In this document: positions 10,601 to 21,099 of the stretch, piece by piece | Layout of the letters: every line of letters starts with the position of its first letter | How positions within the stretch are numbered: position 1 is the first letter of the stretch | Assembly (NCBI GenBank): GCA_950097015.1 | Contig: CATNEN010000001.1 | Location: forward strand, 18,976,501 to 19,040,500 | From: Macrostomum hystrix | Lineage: Eukaryota; Platyhelminthes; Macrostomidae | DNA length: 64,000 nt | Direction: 5' to 3' | The notes under the pieces: model-generated | The model's database searches: none | Seen by the model: the letters and a program-made list of their open reading frames with translations, nothing else | What the model was told of the DNA's origin: nothing | Made by a program: the position numbers and the translations under genes

Positions 10601-13018
10601 CCGCGAAATCGAGCTCAGGGACCTTGGTGTGAGAGGCAAATGCGTTAACCGCTTTGCCACTCACCTCCTAATGATACTTGATCAGCGACATACCACAAGT
10701 TTGGAAAGAGGTCTATAGTCTATGGTAAACAGATCCTAAACATGTAGTGGCAATGTGACAGCTTTCTAGAGGAAGCATCATCGAATTCAGGGACACTGCA
10801 GTTCAAGGAAAAACTGAAATCAACCCAATTAATTTCTCACCTGTTCTAGCCAAACATTGGTCGTTAGAACTTGATTCACTTCGTCCTACAATGAAACGAG
10901 ATATAGTAGTTTTTTTACAATTTTGACAATAACTAAATAATTGTGCGTTCGAATTCTACTGAGTTCAACTGAGCTTCATCATAGTCTATGGGCCAGACCA
11001 TGTCCGTGATGAGAATGAGAGCAAAGCCGAACAGCACTGTGACCTGCTCGGAGGCATTGATCACCGGTCGCACTGACGAGTCGTAGCGTTTCATCAGCCT
11101 CTCCATGAGCCTCTGCTCGTCTGGCTTTAATCGATGATTTTCAATCGGATGGAGGCTGCTCAGCGGTCCGCCTGTGACAGTTTCAAAGAGTTTTCGCATC
11201 AGTTTTATTAATTGGTCTCTCTGTAACACTCACCAGCTGGGAGATCTGCACCATGGCTATCTGGAAGCGAACTTCCACCGTCTTGGAAGCATTGATGGTC
11301 GGCCTAGAGGCCGGATCGTAGGAAACCAACAATTTCTGCAACAGGCGCTGCTCGTCTGTCCAGACTATCTCGTCAGCAACTGAGCCGGTCATCATTGCGA
11401 AACACCCGGTCAACAATACGGCTGAGAGCATGGCATGTGCTCGCTAATTTTGAGACGAAAAATCTACTTCTACAGCCACTCACTATTAAGCGCTCTGCTC
11501 TGCATTTTTATCCCCAAAAAAGTCTCGCAACTGAACGTCTGATTTGCCATTGGCGTGGACGGCAGCCGAATATAATAGGCAACTTTCGATTCCTCTGAAA
11601 TGCCGCACCGTACCGCGACCTCAAAACACACTGCTGCAGCAGTCGCTCCCCCTAAGCACAGTGGGGGTGGGAGACTGAGAGACTGCTGCTGCAGATAACT
11701 TAGTTATCCCCCAGCGCATTGAATTTCTCTCGCATGGAAGCTTTCTCTATGCATCCCTGGTCAGATCATCCCGCTAGCTCATCGCTGCTAGACTTTACCT
11801 AGCTAAGCCGAGTATGGGTAAGTCTAATTAGTCAACAACGTAAGACTTCTGCTCATCAAAGTCAAGCTAATATATTGCGTGCTCAATGCTCAACAGCTTC
11901 AATCAACCAATAAGAAGATACTAATTCTTAGATGTCGAAATTCTATTTCAAATTATAGATTAAAATCACATCCAGACGGTCGCTAGATAAGTCAATGGGC
12001 CATGTACATCCCCATGTCCATGGACATATTGATGTCCTCATTCAGAAGTCCCAAGTACCAAACACTGGGCTTACAAGCTGCTCCCATGTAGCTCCTTCAG
12101 TAGCAAAGTTACTTCAACAGCAGACTACTCTAAGTAGAGATTTTTGTATCAAACCGCATGTGATTTAAAATGATTGCGATGCGCTTTGATCCCCAGGGTT
12201 TTTCCAAAAACACCAGTATTTTTAGATTTTCAGTTTTCTTGCAGAAACTAAAATCGTGGCCCTATAAACTCAAAAATTTCTCGCCGCAGCCGTCCGACTA
12301 AAGTGGCACTCGATCAGTCAAGCAGTTGAATTTCTCTTTTCAAAATATCGGCTTTCCATTTCGTTAAAGAAAGTTTTCGTTAGTCTGTCACGAAACGTGC
12401 CAGCAGTTTCTTAACTTCTCTCCCGCGAGATCTTGACGTCCAAGGGTGGGAGAAGAAAACGAAAAGACGTTAAGGCAAAAATGGGTCCGTTGCAAGGACA
12501 CAGTTGCAAGAGGAGGAAATAAGGAAGGATAGTAGGAGAGAAAGGATAGAAGAGGAGGAGGAGACAAGATGAGGAGGGGAGAAGAGGAGGAGGGGAGAAG
12601 AGGAGGAGGGGAGAAGAGGAGGAGGGGAGAAGAGGAGGAGGGTAGAGGAGGAGGGGGAGAAGAGAGGAGGAGGGGAGAAGAGGAGGAGGGTAGAGGAGGA
12701 GGGGAGAAGAGGAGGAGGGTAGAGGAGGAGGGGAGAAGAGGAGGAGGGTAGAGGAGGAGGAGTGGAGAAGAGGAGGAGGGGAGAAGAGGAGGAGGGGAGA
12801 AGAGGAGGAGGTAGAGGAGGAGGAGGGGAGAAGAGGAGGAGGAGAGAATGTATATTATCACGAGTAGCTAATCATCCAGACTCTATATTCGAGTCCTTAA
12901 TGTTCAAGAAGTTTCAGTTCTTAGATAACAGTTTTTAAGAATTTCGCTGCTCACCTGTTGCTTCAGCGCACGCAGCAGCAGCCGGGCAGCACAGAGCCAG
13001 TAGAACTAGCAAAACCAT
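4651..13018 (-). CDS. Nicotinic acetylcholine receptor-type (Cys-loop) subunit, seven exons recognised
   Basis: Exons on the minus strand: 13018-12955 (signal peptide [16 protein letters not shown]), 11171-10999, 10885-10841 ([15 protein letters not shown]), 9657-9548 ([11 protein letters not shown]...[11 protein letters not shown]), 8756-8406 (canonical Cys-loop [15 protein letters not shown], then FGSWTYDG), 6223-5941 (TM1, the pore TM2 beginning [14 protein letters not shown], start of TM3) and 5390-4651 (TM3, a basic intracellular loop, TM4 and stop). All junctions are GT-AG and keep phase, except exon 5 to exon 6 (see findings). Such subunits form pentameric ligand-gated cation channels; GEK before TM2 supports cation selectivity. 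The loop-C region has one Cys (LYCPQT) and not the vicinal pair of alpha subunits, so a non-alpha role is inferred. The visible exons give about 590 residues, a normal length. Introns are dominated by minisatellites. Confidence 0.88.
5480..5880. repeat. 20-bp minisatellite in receptor intron 6
   Basis: Tandem copies of AACGACTCAAACGATTATGT and its variant with TCTCA in place of TATGT. It fills most of the intron between the exons ending at 5941 and starting at 5390. Confidence 0.9.
6240..7468. repeat. 23-bp minisatellite in receptor intron 5
   Basis: About 53 very uniform copies of a 23-bp unit containing AGATCTGATAGTACAGTGAG; the main variation is GGATCT versus AGATCT. It starts only about 15 bases upstream of the acceptor of the TM1-TM3 exon (6223). 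The high uniformity suggests recent expansion or homogenisation. Confidence 0.95.
7920..8375. repeat. 21-bp minisatellite in receptor intron 5
   Basis: About 21 copies of a 21-bp unit with GTGATATTCACCTGTTAGAC. Since 21 is a multiple of three, the minus strand is open as a GEYHCLT heptad repeat of about 150 residues; I do not regard this as a gene. Together with the 23-bp array it fills most of the 2.2-kb intron between exons 8406 and 6223. Sequence 7469-7919 between them is non-repetitive, with no exon I could confirm. Confidence 0.92.
8810..9490. repeat. 23-bp C-rich minisatellite in receptor intron 4
   Basis: About 29 copies of the same 23-bp unit as 3369-4495 (core CTCCATCCGCCCTCCAGATC), same orientation. 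It occupies nearly all of the intron between exons 9548 and 8756. Confidence 0.93.
9658..10309. other. Receptor intron 3, unique part
   Basis: Intronic sequence without recognisable coding. Open frames of 60-90 codons at 9764-10030 (+) and 9928-10146 (-) show no family similarity I know. Confidence 0.5.
10310..10672 (-). mobile_element. tRNA-derived SINE in receptor intron 3
   Basis: On the minus strand the element starts with a tRNA-like head: box A-like GTGGCAAAGCGGTTAAC and box B-like GAGCTCGATTTC (about 10600-10670). A body with CTCGCTGGCTGCTGGTCTAG and GTGTCACC follows, ending in an ATT-rich tail. Related copies lie at 18972-19300 and 49745-50002, with a fragment at 15955-16075. Confidence 0.75.
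11234..11431 (-). CDS. Alternative (duplicated) N-terminal exon of the receptor subunit
   Basis: A complete first exon: [16 protein letters not shown] (signal peptide), then [21 protein letters not shown] and [15 protein letters not shown], with a GTGAGT donor at 11233. It encodes the same first part of the ligand-binding domain as the exon at 11171-10999 ([35 protein letters not shown]), about 18 of 40 residues identical. It ends in phase 0, so it can splice to the phase-0 exon at 10885 but not to 11171, which needs a phase-1 donor. It sits inside the intron after the 13018-12955 signal exon. Alternative promoter use is the likely reading. It could also be the surviving first exon of a second, lost subunit gene. 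Confidence 0.75.
11432..12539. other. Receptor intron 1, no further feature seen
   Basis: AT-moderate sequence without arrays or family-like reading frames. It would hold the promoter of the alternative first exon at 11431, but no convincing core element is visible. Confidence 0.4.
12540..12850. repeat. Purine-rich GAGGAGGGGAGAA minisatellite
   Basis: Strand-asymmetric purine tract built from GAGGAGGGGAGAAGAG units in the first receptor intron, about 100 bases from the signal-peptide exon. Polypurine tracts of this length can form triplex or slipped structures. Confidence 0.88.
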
Positions 13019-13389
13019 GTCCTGTCGATCAGCCAGTCCGCAGTTGAAAGATTTCGGCTCCTTTTAAAACTGAAATTTTCCCATTTTACGTCAGCGTTTT
13101 ATTTCGCGATGCCTCAGATGCTAGGGAGAGGAAAATTAGCTTTAAAATCTTGGAGAAGCCTATCATTGGCTGTTTCTTTGCCTTTCAAGCACTTCGACTT
13201 TTCAAAGTTTGCAAATCCTCATCAGGAAGTTTTGACTTCTCCACTCAGACAAAACTGTAAGTAGGAAATTTTGGGAAATCTTCACGATGCTTGACTATTT
13301 CTTGATACATCCGATCTGGGATAGTTTGAGCTGCTGAATGCGCAGAAATATCTATTTGAGCAGTTCACAATGTCCAGAAACTAAACCTT
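13019..13389. other. 5' flank of receptor gene
   Basis: Upstream of the signal-peptide ATG at 13018 (minus strand). No repeat and no clear TATA box; the promoter presumably lies here. Confidence 0.4.
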
Positions 13390-13424
13390 TTGCATTCGTG
13401 TATCGTCATTTGCTGCGAATCTAG

Positions 13425-14890
13425 CTACAATTCATGTGGCGATTCTAGCTACGTTTCCTGCCGTCAGTCTAGCTGCGATTCCTGCTGCGATTCTAGCTGC
13501 GATTCCTGCTGCGATTCTAGCTACAATTTATATGGCGATTCTAGCCATGTTTCCTGCCGTCAGTCTAGCTGCGATTCCTGCTGCGAATCTAGCTACGATT
13601 CCTGCTGCGATTCTAGCTAAATATTATATCGAGATTCTAGCTACGTTTCCTGCCGTCAGTCTAGCTGCGATTCCTGCTGCGATTCTAGCTACAATTTATA
13701 TGGCGATTCTAGCCATGTTTCCTGCCGTCAGTCTAGCTACGATTCCTGCTGCGAATCTAGCTACGATTCCTGCTGCGATTCTAGCTAAATATTATATCGA
13801 GATTCTAGCTACGTTTCCTGCCGTCAGTCTAGCTGCGATTCCTGCTGCGATTCTTTCAACGATTCCTGCGGCGATTCTAGCTACAATTCATGTGGCGATT
13901 CTAGCTACGTTTCCTGCCGTCAGTCTAGCTGCGATTCCTGCTGCGAATCTAGCTACGATTCCTGCTGCGATTCTAGCTGCGATGCCTGCTGCGATTCTTT
14001 CAACGATTCCTGCTGCGATTCTTTCAACGATTCCTGCGGCGATTCTAGCTACAATTCATGTGGCTATTCTAGCTACGTTTCCTGCCGTCAGTCTAGCTGC
14101 GATTCCTGCTGCGAATCTAGCTACGATTCCTGCTGCGATTCTAGCTAAATATTATATCGAGATTCTAGCTACGTTTCCTGCCGTCAGTCTAGCTGCGATT
14201 CCTGCTGCGATTCTTTCAACGATTCCTGCGGCGATTCTAGCTACAATTTATATGGCGATTCTAGCCATGTTTCCTGCCGTCAGTCTAGCTGCGATTCCTG
14301 CTGCGAATCTAGCTACGATTCCTGCTGCGATTCTAGCTAAATATTATATCGCGATTCTAGCTACGTTTCCTGCCGTCAGTCTAGCTGCGATTCCTGCTGC
14401 GAATCTAGCTACGATTCCTGCTGCGATTCTAGCTACAATTTATATGGCGATTCTAGCCATGTTTCCTGCCGTCAGTCTAGCTACGATTCCTGCTGCGAAT
14501 CTAGCTACGATTCCTGCTGCGATTCTAGCTAAATATTATATCGAGATTCTAGCTACGTTTCCTGCCGTCAGTCTAGCTGCGATTCCTGCTGCGATTCTTT
14601 CAACGATTCCTGCGGCGATTCTAGCTACAATTCATGTGGCGATTCTAGCTACAATTCATGTGGCGATTCTAGCTACTTTTCTTGTCGTCAGTCTAGCTGC
14701 GATTCCTGCTGCGATTCTAGCTGCGATTCCTGCTGCGATTCTAGCTGCTATTCCTGCTGCTATTCTTTCAAAGATTCCTGCGGCGATTCTAGCTACTTTT
14801 CCTGCTACGATTCTAGCTGCGATTCTAGCTGCGATTCCAGCTATGATTCCAGCTACGATTCCTGCTTCGATTCTAGCTACTACTCTATTC
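13425..14890. repeat. 12/24-bp minisatellite with higher-order units
   Basis: Alternating 12-mers GATTCTAGCTGC and GATTCCTGCTGC, interrupted by recurrent blocks containing AAATATTATATCGAGATTCT and TTTCCTGCCGTCAGTCTAGC. The blocks recur as a higher-order unit of roughly 170-200 bp. The period is a multiple of three, so a 490-codon frame (AILAAIPAAILATIP type) stays open by construction. I see no start context, homolog or codon signal arguing for a real protein. Confidence 0.92.
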
Positions 14891-14908
14891 TTCGGTTCTA
14901 CCATTTAG

Positions 14909-15640
14909 GGCGAATAAGAAAAATTATACTCGCAATAAGGTACAATGGTGCATGATAACCATACACAAACAAGTGGAATCTAAATCTTGGTATTCTTGAA
15001 ATCCGTGATTTTGTTTTCCAGGTTTTATTTAGTATAATAAAACTTCTGGCGCTTTGCAGACGAACCTTCGATTCCACGCCATCCGACAGTCGATGTCTGT
15101 TTGGCTTTTACCTTTTTACCTTGGCAAACTAATTGCATTGTGAATTGTAGACTCCATTCTTCTTCTTGATGCCAGTTTTCCCGAGTGTACAGGCATGGTC
15201 CTGCCACAGTGCTTTCGCCAGCAGCATTGTAATAATTTAGGTTTGCACCTAGCCAGGCTTGCCAAGTCTGCTAAGAGCCTTAAAGAATGCTTTATGGCTG
15301 TTCTGCTTTGTCAAAGCTTTGGCGAGAGCTGAAAAGGTGGCGCCTTAGATTGAATTGAATTAAGTTTTCATGGCAGTTTGAAATTGCTCTACCGTGAGCC
15401 TATTTTTCGTATTTCATTATCCTGGCTCGTTAGTTGACACACAATGGGACTTGTTTTCAAATAGGTTACGAGGCATCCTGGCGATATGGCGATACGAGTC
15501 CGAGTTATTTTTAAATGAGTAAAAATTAGCAGTTCAATGAGCTTGGAAAATTGACAGAATGTATTTTTTTCTGCATTTAATTAGATTAATTACCAGACGT
15601 CATTGGCCAGACGGCCAGACAGTGTTGCTAGGGCTCAGAG
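14909..15640. other. Intergenic between array and CLCA gene
   Basis: Unique sequence without supported genes. A 60-codon minus-strand frame at 15025-15207 has no recognisable family. Confidence 0.45.
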
Positions 15641-15647
15641 TGTTGCC

Positions 15648-15655
15648 TATTTATA
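15648..15655 (+). promoter_or_regulatory. TATA-like element of CLCA gene
   Basis: TATTTATA in CCTATTTATACGG, about 60 bases upstream of the ATG at 15714. The spacing suits a short 5' UTR. Confidence 0.5.
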
Positions 15656-15713
15656 CGGATCAAGCGGCAAGGCCTTCTCACTCAATAGCAGCCTAGGCTG
15701 AGCGAGCTCAACC

Positions 15714-18700
15714 ATGCAGTTGAAAATTGTGCCCCTCAGCTTGTCATTTGTGGCTCTTCTGTGCCACCTACCCGGATCTGGCCAAGGTGCCACACAGATT
15801 CGCTTGAATCCGGAGTTTAGATTTGAGAATGTGCTCATCTCGGCGCAGGATGAGGCCTTTTTCACGGTTGAGAACGTCAACAAACTCCGGGTGAGTGGAT
15901 TTACTGTGCAGTTGACTGTCTGAACTGACGCAGGATGTGGGAGAGTGAACTCGAATCCGCGTCTCTGCCTCATTATCTCTGTGTCTCAGGAGTCTCAGTG
16001 CTCAGGAGTGTGCTCAGGAGTCGGCGGAATGGACAGAATCGCCTCTTGCTGGCTGCGGGTCCACTGTCACTAAATAATGTGCCAGCGACCACAGCCCTGT
16101 TGCAATTCTTTTTTTATGAAGCAATTTTCTGTTTTTTTAATATAAAATAACAGAATGACTAAGGCTGGTCACGACCCCTCGCGCACGCAGGGTCTCCTCG
16201 CCGTGCTTTCGGACGCGATGGCGCGGGCGACCGAACCTGTGGGTCGTCGAATTTCGCTCTCGGTCGTTCGCCTCCTGGTGCCTTCCAGCAAAGTGGCCGG
16301 ACTCAGGGCCGCCAATTTTCCATTCGCGTCGGTTACCTGGGAGTCGGAAAGCAACGCCGACATTCGCTTGATGAGCTTGAAATCGAATATCACGACCGCC
16401 AAAGCGATTCCGGCTGACGAGTGCTACGGTCCCAATAAGTACATTCAAATGCCAGACTTTTTGGTGAGAAGCAACGGTAAGGCCTGTCTAAAATCAGACA
16501 AGCGTATTAAACTTAATAAGCTGTTGGTCGCAATGTGAAATTCTGCAAGTAAATATTTGCTATCTCCAGGCAGCGCCAACCAGATCCTCAGAGAATTCGC
16601 CATCTTTCGCTGGGGCGTTCTCAGCGAGCGAGCTGCCGACACCTTCTACCAGGACGTGGCGTCAATCAGGCCCGCCGTCTGCAGCATCAACATTCCAGGA
16701 AAGTTCAAGCTGCGGTCACAGCCTTATAGCCCAGGATCTGCAGACATAAGAATATGCGATGAAGAGATCACCAGACAAGAGGTCAGCAGAAGCAAAGAAA
16801 AGATGCAAGAATTATGCGAGTTCGTGAAAGAAATACCGCCTAATAGCGCTCTGGCCAGTATTCTGTACGAGTCTGTGTCCTTTTTCTGCGACGATTCTAC
16901 GGGAAATTCGCCAACAAGGCACAACAACAAGGCGCAGAATCCACAGAATGTCCGCTGCAGCTCCCAGTCAGCAGCTGCCGTGCTCAGACAGCATCCTGAC
17001 TTCCTGACCACCTTGGTAGGAGAGTCCGTCCAGGCGACCGTGCCAACTCTGGTACTCGTGGGGCAGAACGCCAACCGTGACATTGTCTTGCTCCTGGACG
17101 TATCGGGCAGCATGGTCGGGGTGAGTCTTGACAGTAAACTGCATTGTTATGGGGGCTTTTCAAATTGAGAATGATTCTGTTCTGTCTATCTTTATTGCAC
17201 AAAAGATCCATCGTATTGCTTCCATGATTGACAAGTATTTATAATTTGGTCAAGCCGCTTCTTGAATATGTTCCCCGCAGAACCGCATACAAAACCTGAT
17301 TAGAGCGGCAACCATCTTCGTGAAGTACTTCGCCGAGTCCGGGGCCCGGTTGTCCATCGCAAAGTTCAACGAGACGGTGACGGTTCTGCAGCCCCTGGAG
17401 AAGCTGACCGATGATCAGACTAGAGAACGGCTGGCCAAAAGTATTCAAAGCCTGGTTGCGTCGGGCATGACCAACATCGCGGACGGCATAACAGTCGCCA
17501 TGCAAGTAAGCCGTCTCACTGATCAAATTCATTTAATATTTAATAAAGTATAAGTTATTTTCAATTAACAGAAGAAAGACCATACTATTTTCCCGAGGGG
17601 AAAGACCACAAGGGATATTACGTAATGCCCACTTAACGATAGCTCCCAAACCGAATGACCGATTTTCGAGAAAGTCCACCATTTGGATCTAATTTTTCCA
17701 CAACAACAACAACAACAACATAGTACGCTGTCAGAGTCTAGTACAGCGTCACAGGGCGCGCTTGAGGGCCTGGGCGCGAACGAAGGTCACGCAACCGGCA
17801 GAGTCCAGAGCGCCGGAATCATCCAGCAGGCAGTCGACGTAGCGCCGGGTGCGCGCCTGTCCTCGCCGGTAGGGTGCTTGTACCGTGAGCAGCAGGACCT
17901 CCTGCACCGGCTCTGGGCAGTTCGACTCGGCGCGGATGACATGGCCTGCGAGCTGGAGTCGCCGATGGCGCAGAAGTTCACTTGGCCGGGCCAGGCCGGC
18001 GCGGCGGTAGAGTGCCGCATTGGAGACTCGCTGGTCGCCGATCTTGAAGGCAGCGCGCAGCAGGCCAGCGTGCGCCGCGTCGACCTGTTGTTCAAGCGAG
18101 TCCGTCAGCGTCCAGGTCTCGGCATTTTACAAGAGGACGGTCTCGATCACCGCCCGGAACAACGCCGCCCTTTGACGGTCAGGTAGGGCCTCGGACTGCA
18201 GAACGGTCCTCACGGAACGGAAGGCCGCCCATGCAAGCCCGCGGCGACGCCACAAATCGTCACAAGCGTCGGGTTACCAGACCACCGAGGTAGACGAACT
18301 GCTGGCATCTTGGGAGCTCAGTTGCCTGCCCGTCAGCGCCTCGGCAGTAAATTGCAGCCTCGAATTGCAACCCGACGAGAATCGTTGAATATCTTGACGA
18401 TGCCGATTTTTTTTATTCTGGAAGTTGTCATCAAATAGAGCGGAAAGTTTTTGCCCGCGTTCTGGATTTTCATGGCGATCGGTTGAATGTTTTGGGAGAT
18501 ACAGAAATATTCGAAATACTCCCGTGGTATTTCTACAATTGTTAACTCCCCAAGATCTTGTTGGGAAAGGAACTCTAATTAAACTCTATGGCAAAAACCA
18601 TTGGTATTTTCAGATTCTGGGAGCCACAGCTCCGTACAGCAAGTCCCAAACTGGCTTTGTTATTTTGCTAACAGACGGACAGCACAACACAGAGAAGGAT

Positions 18701-21099
18701 CTGGACACCACAATTCTGAATGCGGCCCAGACTAGCATCGTGTTCGACACCATCTGCATCAGCGACCAGGCAGACGCCCGCATGACGAGGCTGGCCCAGC
18801 TGACAGGCGGTCAGAGCATGTTCGTGTCGGCCTCTGTGCCCGTCACTATCGATTTGGAGGTGGCCTTCTCTAAGCTGGCGGAACGGGCCCCGAACGGTGG
18901 AAGCAGTGCCTTCCTGGTGAGAGAGGACAGAAGACAGATTTGTAGTTTAAAAATGTTCAAACTTTTGATGAACTTGGGGTTCGGTGGCAGAGCGGTTAAC
19001 TCGTTTGCCTCTCGCACCACGGTCTCTAAGTTCGATTCCACGGCGAGGCCACATTTATTTGGGGCGCAGCCGTGGAAAGAAGGTTTAGCGGCTTGTCTTG
19101 CAATTTACGACATTGAGGGCCAACCTCCAAGGCACAGTGATAGTGCAGAGTACCGGACGGTACGGTACGGTACGGTATCTGTCTGCGTGTGTGCTCAGGA
19201 GGCAGCAGACTCAGCAGAAATGGGCAAAATTGCTTCCTCGCTGGCTGCGGGTCTAGTGTCACCAAATGATGTGATTACTATTATTATACTCTATGAACTT
19301 ACGTCAGTGTTGAATTTCTCAAGCTGTCTTGTAGACTCAAATTAACCTATTGACTACAATTCCCGCAGTTGCAAGCCAGTTCGTTCAGCCTTCCAACATC
19401 CAGCGGTACAGTTCTGGTTAACGACACCAAGACCCTCTACTTTATGGTCTCACTCCCTAACGTGGATCTAAACAGTGTGAACTTTACAGCCACCAGTCCC
19501 AACGGTCAGTTGTACGGCAGGTTCACAACTACGACTGGAGTGTACCAGACTGACCCTTCTATCAGTACAATCATCATCAAAATACCTACTGTGGATATCG
19601 TGGTAGGCGCTGAGCTGGTTTGGTTGCTAGAGTTAGCATGAGTTAGAGATTTCAAGGTTTTATAACAACTTAGGCTATAATTTGTGTCCTAAATTTTATT
19701 TTTGTGTCCTATTTTTTCAGACTGGAGCATGGAACTGGTATGTCACCAGCACGACTGTGAGCGGCCGAAAACGGCGAGATGTTGGCGTGAGTGTCTAATT
19801 TCTATTGGCTTTATATTGAAGGCAGTATAGCTTTGACTTGGGAAATGGATAAGTTTGAGCCAATAGAAAATAATCTACCCAGCCTCTATTAAAGCTTGCC
19901 TTGAAGTTCTCAAAACTACGTTTCGAATGCTAACCCGCAGGAATTCTTGGTTCGAAAATCGCGCAGCACCTCACCCGGCTCATTGTTGGTCGTAGGAAGC
20001 TCCACCTCTGTGACCATTGACGCTTGGCTCAGACACAGCAGCTTCGCCCAGGTCACCCAGTCCAGCATTCAGAAAATCTACGCCTACATCACAAACAATA
20101 GTGCGCCGCTGACTGGCGCTCGGGTTGAAGCGAGTATCGTGCCGTCAACCGGTGCTCCCTTCTCGATTGCCATGAAAGATGATGGTCTCGGTAAGTTCTC
20201 AGACTTTTACTTTGAAGACTATGCTCAGCCAGTGGTGACCTGCAGTGGAATCTCTAAAATCCATAGGTGCCGACCTGTCAGCCAACGATGGGATCTACGT
20301 CTGTCAGATCCTACCCGAGCGCTTGACCGTCGTCGGCGACTATGGTGTCACGATAGTGATTATATCACCAGTCGGCCGCATCACATCCGCTGGAAAATTC
20401 CGCGTGGAGTCCTTGGCAACAACCACGGTGACCGTGCCTCCTGGTCGCGTCACGGACCTTAGCGTGGCCAGCTCGGTGAAGTATCAGAATGTCACTGTCC
20501 AGTTCACCTCGCCTGGCAACCAAGCCTACGAAGGAATTCGTGAGTTTGTTCAATAAACTTCGAGGGTTGATGGCACAAGAAAGTTTCGGGCCTTGTCGAA
20601 CAGTTCACGCCAATCCACTGTCCAATAAACAAGACTGCTTGACACCAGAAAGTCAGGCACTTGTACATCATTCCTACCGAACCTTGCAGCCGCAGCCTAC
20701 GAGATCCGGGCTTCGAATTCATTCGACCAACTGACGAGGAGCTTCGCCAGCTGCCCGCTGCTGGCTCGGCCCACTGGTCAGCCGGCTGGCAGTGTCCTGA
20801 AGATCGGCTTGAGCTCAGCGGAGCTCGCAGCTATCCGAACCAATATCACCTTCTTCATAGCGGTGGCGGCGGTAGCTACTAACGGTGCCATTGGCGAGGC
20901 CTCGTTCCCCATTGGTAGCATCCTGGTGTACGCGACCCCCGCTGTGAGCGAAACCTATACTCCAGTCAGCCAGACTCCAGTTATCTTTGGACACAGGTTC
21001 AGCGAGTGGACGTCCGAGTTGATCGGTGCTGCTACTGCCCTGGGAGTCGTGATCGCTTTTGAAGTTTGCGCCATTTTTCTGGTTTGGTTTAAAATGTAG
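15714..21099 (+). CDS. CLCA: CLCA-family protein (calcium-activated chloride channel regulator-like), ten exons
   Basis: Exons: 15714-15890, 16164-16476, 16570-17120, 17281-17505, 18614-18916, 19369-19602, 19721-19786, 19941-20190, 20267-20539 and 20657-21099; all GT-AG, phases match, about 944 residues (usual family length 900-950). It begins with a signal peptide (MQLKIVPLSLSFVALLCHL). The N-terminal domain has YIQMPDFL and FAIFRWGVLSE, the CLCA signature, but HEWAH is replaced by REFAI, so the zinc-protease His pair is missing. The von Willebrand A domain has an intact MIDAS: DVSGS in exon 3, SGMTNIADG in exon 4 and ILLTDGQ in exon 5. KDDGLGADLSANDGIY marks the later beta-rich region, and a C-terminal TM segment is LIGAATALGVVIAFEVCAIF. 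Family members are secreted or membrane-anchored modulators of Ca-activated chloride currents and self-cleaving proteases; this one probably cannot self-cleave. Confidence 0.88.
15955..16075 (+). mobile_element. SINE 3'-end fragment in CLCA intron 1
   Basis: Carries GTGCTCAGGAGTCGGCGGAA, then TTGCTGGCTGCGGGTCCACT and GTCAC. This matches the 3' body of the tRNA-derived SINEs at 18972-19300 and 10310-10672, but the tRNA head is absent. Confidence 0.6.
17698..18410 (-). mobile_element. Antisense non-LTR retrotransposon fragment (RT C-terminus) in CLCA intron 4
   Basis: Begins on the plus strand with (CAA)n and AGTACGCTGTCA, the same edge as the elements at 27466 and 48014. On the minus strand, frames contain pieces matching the reverse transcriptase C-terminal region at 48060-48548 (e.g. 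RRTLACCALPSRSA and VNFCAIGDSSS are out-of-frame equivalents). It is interrupted by frameshifts and 5'-truncated. The (TTG)n on the minus strand is its 3' tail. Confidence 0.75.
18972..19300 (+). mobile_element. tRNA-derived SINE in CLCA intron 5
   Basis: tRNA-like head with GGTGGCAGAGCGGTTAAC (box A) and AAGTTCGATTCCACGG (box B). Then comes a body with GGGGCGCAGCCGTGG, a short GGTAC repeat, GTGTGCTCAGGAGGCAGC and GCTGGCTGCGGGTCTAGTGT, and an ATT-rich tail. Sense orientation relative to the host gene. Confidence 0.78.

Noticed and set aside
15025-15207. 60-codon minus-strand frame upstream of CLCA
   Set aside because: Short, no homolog recognised, no splice partner.
17683-18186. 167-codon plus-strand frame in CLCA intron 4
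   Set aside because: It is the antisense shadow of a reverse-transcriptase fragment.
18425-18613. Upstream extension of the CLCA exon 5 frame
   Set aside because: A clear TTTTCAG acceptor lies at 18613, and the peptide before it does not resemble CLCA.
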